Positions 60,947 to 64,000 of a stretch of 64,000 bases of DNA are shown here, in pieces (position 1 is the first letter of the stretch; the number at the start of each line of letters is the position of its first letter). The translations under genes and the position numbers were made by a program. The notes below the pieces were generated by a model. The model worked only from the letters and a program-made list of their open reading frames with translations. It did no database searches and was not told the origin of the DNA. This stretch comes from an uncultured Lachnospiraceae bacterium (GTDB lineage: Bacteria > Bacillota > Clostridia > Lachnospirales > Lachnospiraceae). The DNA is taken from NCBI GenBank assembly GCA_951800685.1, contig CATOJY010000001.1, positions 1-64,000 on the forward strand. Direction: 5' to 3'.

Positions 60947-62293
60947 ATGGAGAGGAAAAATTTAGAAATAAGATTAGAAAAGTTTAATGATAAATATAAA
61001 AATCAAACAATATGGCATTGTAATATTCTTGGACAATGTATTGATTTTGATTATGATGAAATTATTTTTTGCTGTTCTTCAACAGTCTATCCTAAAACAC
61101 CTGTAATATGTGATGTTGATAGGGGGGGGGTAGAGGACAATTTTCATAAAGAGAGTTATGTTGGGAAATTGCTGGATGTGATGGAAGAAAATCAGAATGC
61201 AGACGGTCCCTGTCGTGGATGCAAGCACTTGAAACAGATCATATTTGAAGGCCTGGAATATGATGATGTAAAATTAAAAAATATAGTACACAACAATTTT
61301 CGTGGCTGTAACTCCAGATGCATTTACTGTGACCAGAATGTAGCGAAAATTAATGAAAAGTATGAGTCTTTAAAGATTATCAAACGGTTGCTAGAAGAGG
61401 GATGTATAGATACCCATTTCAATATTGATTTTGGGGGAGGTGAACCTACGCTGCTGCCTAATTTGAAAGAGTACCTGGAATTTGGTTATGCACATGGATG
61501 TCGGCAGCTTTTAAACACGAGTGGAATTTTGTTTCACGAATCAATTTATGAAGGTCTGAAACAGGGGAATTTGACAGTTCAGATCAGTCCGGATGCAGGA
61601 ACAGCGGAAACATACAAAAAAATAAAGAGGCAGAACGGTTTTGAACAAGTTTGGAGGAACATCGGAAAATACTGTGATTATGCGGATAATGTACTGATAA
61701 AATATATTGTGTTCTCATATAACTCATCGCATCAGGAAATAGATGCTTTTATTACGCAGTGTAAGCGTCATGGTGTAAAGGACATTAGGGTTTCGGCAGA
61801 AACAAGGACAGCGTGGAAAGATACTGAAAAAACAGGTAAAGTATGGGAGTTTGGAGAAGCTGAGATAGACGGATGTGCATATTTGATGTATCAGTGCTGC
61901 GTGAATGATTTTCTTTTTAGATTTATGGACGGTAACGTGTCTGAGGAGAAAAGAAAGAAGGTAGGCAGAAGATTTTTTGAGTATTACTTTAAGTCGTACA
62001 TAAAAGAAAATCAAAAAGAAAATAATGTGTTTGTCTATGGCATGGGAAAAAATGGAGTCCGTCTGTATCATCAAATGAAGGAACTTGGCATTGAAATAAG
62101 GAGCTTTGTTGATTGCGATGTCAAGAAGCAGAAAACAGGGTATGACGGGAAAAACTGCCTGTCACCAGAGGAAATTAACGGGGAAAAGGATTGGATCATT
62201 ATATCAACAGAGAGCTATCATGAAATATGGGGAAAATTGAAACAGCAAGGTGTGAAAAAAATATTTGCAAGTTTTGCAGGATTGCAAACTTAA
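60947..62293 (+). CDS. Radical SAM protein with C-terminal Rossmann module and G9 tract
   Basis: 448 aa. An N-terminal Cys-rich region (IFCCSSTV, GPCRGCKHL) precedes the radical SAM motif CNSRCIYC (C121, C125, C128) and FGGGEPTLLP. The Rossmann module is at the C-terminus (VFVYGMGKNGVRLYHQMKELGI, SFVDCDVKKQKTG), the reverse of the other three radical SAM proteins. A run of nine G at 61122-61130 lies in-frame; with eight G the next codon is TAG, with ten G a TAA follows six codons later. Markedly AT-rich, so possibly acquired. Confidence 0.83.
   Translation: MERKNLEIRLEKFNDKYKNQTIWHCNILGQCIDFDYDEIIFCCSSTVYPKTPVICDVDRGGVEDNFHKESYVGKLLDVMEENQNADGPCRGCKHLKQIIFEGLEYDDVKLKNIVHNNFRGCNSRCIYCDQNVAKINEKYESLKIIKRLLEEGCIDTHFNIDFGGGEPTLLPNLKEYLEFGYAHGCRQLLNTSGILFHESIYEGLKQGNLTVQISPDAGTAETYKKIKRQNGFEQVWRNIGKYCDYADNVLIKYIVFSYNSSHQEIDAFITQCKRHGVKDIRVSAETRTAWKDTEKTGKVWEFGEAEIDGCAYLMYQCCVNDFLFRFMDGNVSEEKRKKVGRRFFEYYFKSYIKENQKENNVFVYGMGKNGVRLYHQMKELGIEIRSFVDCDVKKQKTGYDGKNCLSPEEINGEKDWIIISTESYHEIWGKLKQQGVKKIFASFAGLQT
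61122..61130 (+). repeat. G9 homopolymer inside radical SAM gene
   Basis: Nine consecutive G in the codons for DRGGVED. The current length keeps the frame open. Slipped-strand changes of one base in either direction end translation within a few codons, at about 60 of 448 residues. In an AT-rich gene a G9 run is unlikely by chance. Confidence 0.85.
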
Positions 62294-62318
62294 GAAAGTA
62301 AGAAAGAAGGAGAAGTTT

Positions 62319-63347
62319 ATGGGACGGACAGATATTTTTGCAGGAAAGACATTGTTGATTACGGGAGGAACGGGTTCTTTTGGAAATGCGGTATTGAAAC
62401 GTTTTTTGAATACAGAAATCAAAGAGATTCGCATTTTTTCCCGCGATGAAAAGAAACAGGATGATATGCGCAGATTTTATAACAACAGCAAGATTAAATA
62501 TTATATTGGCGATGTGCGCCAGCTTCGGAGCGTACAGGAGGCGATGCGGGGCGTGGATTATGTGTTCCATGCTGCGGCGTTAAAACAAGTTCCTTCCTGT
62601 GAGTTTTTCCCGATGGAAGCAGTCAAGACAAATATCATGGGAACAGATAATGTACTTACCGCAGCAATTGCAGAAGGGGTAAAAAAGGTGGTCTGCCTGT
62701 CTACAGATAAAGCAGCCTATCCGATTAATGCTATGGGTATCAGCAAAGCCATGATGGAAAGGGTGTTTGTGGCAAAATCAAGGACAACGGATAAGACTGT
62801 AATCTGCGGGACACGGTATGGGAATGTGATGTGTTCCAGAGGATCAGTCATCCCTCTGTTTATTGAACAGCTGAAAGCCGGGAAGCCTTTGACGATTACA
62901 GAGCCGAATATGACGAGATTCCTGATGAGCCTGGAGGAAGCGGTAGACCTGGTGCTTTTCGCGTTTAAGAACGGACAGGCAGGCGATATCATGGTGCAGA
63001 AGGCTCCGGCGTGCACGATTGATACGCTGGCGCACGCCGTTTCGGATATTTTTGCAGAAGGGCAGGCGGATATCCATTATATCGGAATTCGTCATGGCGA
63101 GAAGATGTATGAGACGCTGCTGACGCGGGAAGAGTATATCCATGCGGAGGATATGGGGCAGTTTTTCCGGGTGCCTGCGGATAACAGGGAGCTGAACTAC
63201 GAGCAGTATTTTGAGAAGGGTAAAGTAGATGTGCGGGAACTGAAGGAATTTAATTCCAGCAATACGCAGATTCTGGACAGGGATCAGGTAAAAGAACGCC
63301 TTCTGGAGCTGCAGTATGTACAGGGAGAGTTGGAGACAGCAAAATAG
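62319..63347 (+). CDS. CapE/FlaA1-like UDP-HexNAc 4,6-dehydratase
   Basis: 342 aa extended SDR. The NAD site is LITGGTGSFGNAVLKRFL. VFHAAALKQVPSCEFFPMEAVKTN and the catalytic region CLSTDKAAYPINAMGISKAMMERV are typical of UDP-GlcNAc 4,6-dehydratases; Met stands where many SDRs have Tyr, as in CapE-like members. The track start 62265 is too early; AAGAAGGAG selects 62319. It should make a UDP-4-keto-6-deoxy sugar for the glycan. Confidence 0.87.
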   Translation: MGRTDIFAGKTLLITGGTGSFGNAVLKRFLNTEIKEIRIFSRDEKKQDDMRRFYNNSKIKYYIGDVRQLRSVQEAMRGVDYVFHAAALKQVPSCEFFPMEAVKTNIMGTDNVLTAAIAEGVKKVVCLSTDKAAYPINAMGISKAMMERVFVAKSRTTDKTVICGTRYGNVMCSRGSVIPLFIEQLKAGKPLTITEPNMTRFLMSLEEAVDLVLFAFKNGQAGDIMVQKAPACTIDTLAHAVSDIFAEGQADIHYIGIRHGEKMYETLLTREEYIHAEDMGQFFRVPADNRELNYEQYFEKGKVDVRELKEFNSSNTQILDRDQVKERLLELQYVQGELETAK

Positions 63348-63366
63348 CCCGGGAGGAGAAAAGCAG

Positions 63367-64000
63367 ATGAAAGTTATCATATTTGGGGTAAATGGCATGG
63401 CGGGGCATATGGCCGCTCTGTATCTGGCTGAACGCGGGCATCAGGTAACGGGATTTGCAAGGCGTCCCCAAAATCTTGGCGAAGGCATCGTCTGTATAGA
63501 GGGAGATGCTTTGAATCAGGATTCGGTCAGGAGTGTATTGGCAGAAGGAACGTATGATGCGGCGGTCAATTGTATCGGAATCCTGAATAGGGCTGTGGAT
63601 GCTAAGTTGTCAGAAGGGATTTATTTAAACAGTGTATTTCCGCATTTCCTGGCGGAATGTGCAGAGGATGCGGGCGCCAGGGTAATACATATCAGTACGG
63701 ACTGTGTATTCAGCGGAAGTAAAGGGCAGTATACGGAGAAAAGTACACCGGATGCGGAGTCCTACTATGGAAGGTCAAAGGCGTTGGGAGAGTTGACAGA
63801 CGACAGGAATCTGACGCTTCGTACATCTATTGTCGGGCCGGAGTTGAAAGCGGACGGAATTGGGCTGTTTCACTGGTTTATGGGGCAGGATGGGGAGATT
63901 GACGGCTTTACGAAGGCAATCTGGTCCGGTGTGACAACGCTGGAACTGGCAAAGTCCATAGAAGCTGCTATGCGCCAGAACCTGACGGGGCTTTATCATC
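63367..64000 (+). CDS. RmlD-like SDR sugar reductase (partial, cut by window end)
   Basis: Not in the ORF track because no stop lies in the window. 211 codons are visible. VIIFGVNGMAGHMAALYL is the NAD(P) site, HISTDCVFSGSKGQYTE and ESYYGRSKALGEL carry the SDR Tyr and Lys. It resembles dTDP-4-dehydrorhamnose reductases. AGGAG lies before the ATG. Following the CapE-like gene, it probably reduces the 4-keto sugar, giving a FucNAc- or QuiNAc-type donor; an epimerase gene may come next outside the window. Confidence 0.83.
   Translation, partial: MKVIIFGVNGMAGHMAALYLAERGHQVTGFARRPQNLGEGIVCIEGDALNQDSVRSVLAEGTYDAAVNCIGILNRAVDAKLSEGIYLNSVFPHFLAECAEDAGARVIHISTDCVFSGSKGQYTEKSTPDAESYYGRSKALGELTDDRNLTLRTSIVGPELKADGIGLFHWFMGQDGEIDGFTKAIWSGVTTLELAKSIEAAMRQNLTGLYH

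Noticed and set aside
1-64000. Insertion sequences, CRISPR arrays, tRNA or rRNA genes
   Set aside because: None seen on either strand; repeats present are gene duplications and short inverted repeats.

Overview
The window is a 64 kb flagellar and flagellar-glycan locus from a motile Firmicute, most likely a gut Lachnospiraceae. This rests on the gene set, the short CBir1-type flagellins without D2/D3 domains, the B. subtilis-like flgM-flgN-flgK-flgL-yviE-fliW-csrA order and strong AGGAGG ribosome sites. No tRNA, rRNA, IS element, CRISPR array or plasmid function is visible.

Region 1 (149-23727, + strand) is the long basal-body, export and motor operon: fliE-F-G-H-I-J-K, flgD, a TIGR02530-type gene, flgE, flbD, motA, motB, fliM, cheY, flgC, fliY, fliO-P-Q-R, flhB, flhA, fliA, two flgG-like rod genes, a ParA/Soj-type ATPase and a protein with a C-terminal ComFB domain. 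flgC sits between cheY and fliY. flgB, fliL and flhF are not seen in the window. Region 2 (23753-28442) is a fliD-fliS-fliT-like operon ending with a degenerate nucleotidyltransferase-family gene and a bidirectional terminator. Region 3 (33557-28447, - strand) is flgM-flgN-flgK-flgL-yviE-like-fliW-csrA. Region 4 (33619-38078, +) carries a FliK-like plus FlhB-C-like pair, a lytic transglycosylase, a PilZ-like protein and a glycosyltransferase. Region 5 (38097-41408) has three separately promoted and terminated flagellin genes; the first two encode the same protein.

Region 6 (41449-64000) is a glycan/modification cluster. It has two GT2-TPR glycosyltransferases, a methyltransferase, two cytidylyltransferase-like enzymes, a HisC-like aminotransferase, a LicD-like phosphotransferase, four GT2 enzymes, one GT4 enzyme, a CDP-glycerol-phosphotransferase-like protein fused to a beta-propeller, four radical SAM proteins, a CapE-like dehydratase and an SDR reductase cut by the window end. 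A small 'YGxGxxG' Rossmann module recurs eight times here: N-terminal on three radical SAM proteins, C-terminal on a fourth and on three GT2 enzymes, and once alone.

Regulation can be read from the sequence. Seven sites fit one sigma-28 pattern (about TTAT, 15 nt, GNCGATAW): before fliD, flgM, the FliK-like gene, each flagellin and, more weakly, the methyltransferase that opens the second part of the glycan cluster. All three flagellin leaders carry two CsrA-like boxes, and csrA and fliW are encoded nearby. One radical SAM gene contains an in-frame run of nine G; loss or gain of one G gives an early stop, so it may be phase-variable. The best candidate for an undescribed system is this radical SAM / GT2 / Rossmann-module cluster, which I infer builds or decorates the flagellin glycan.
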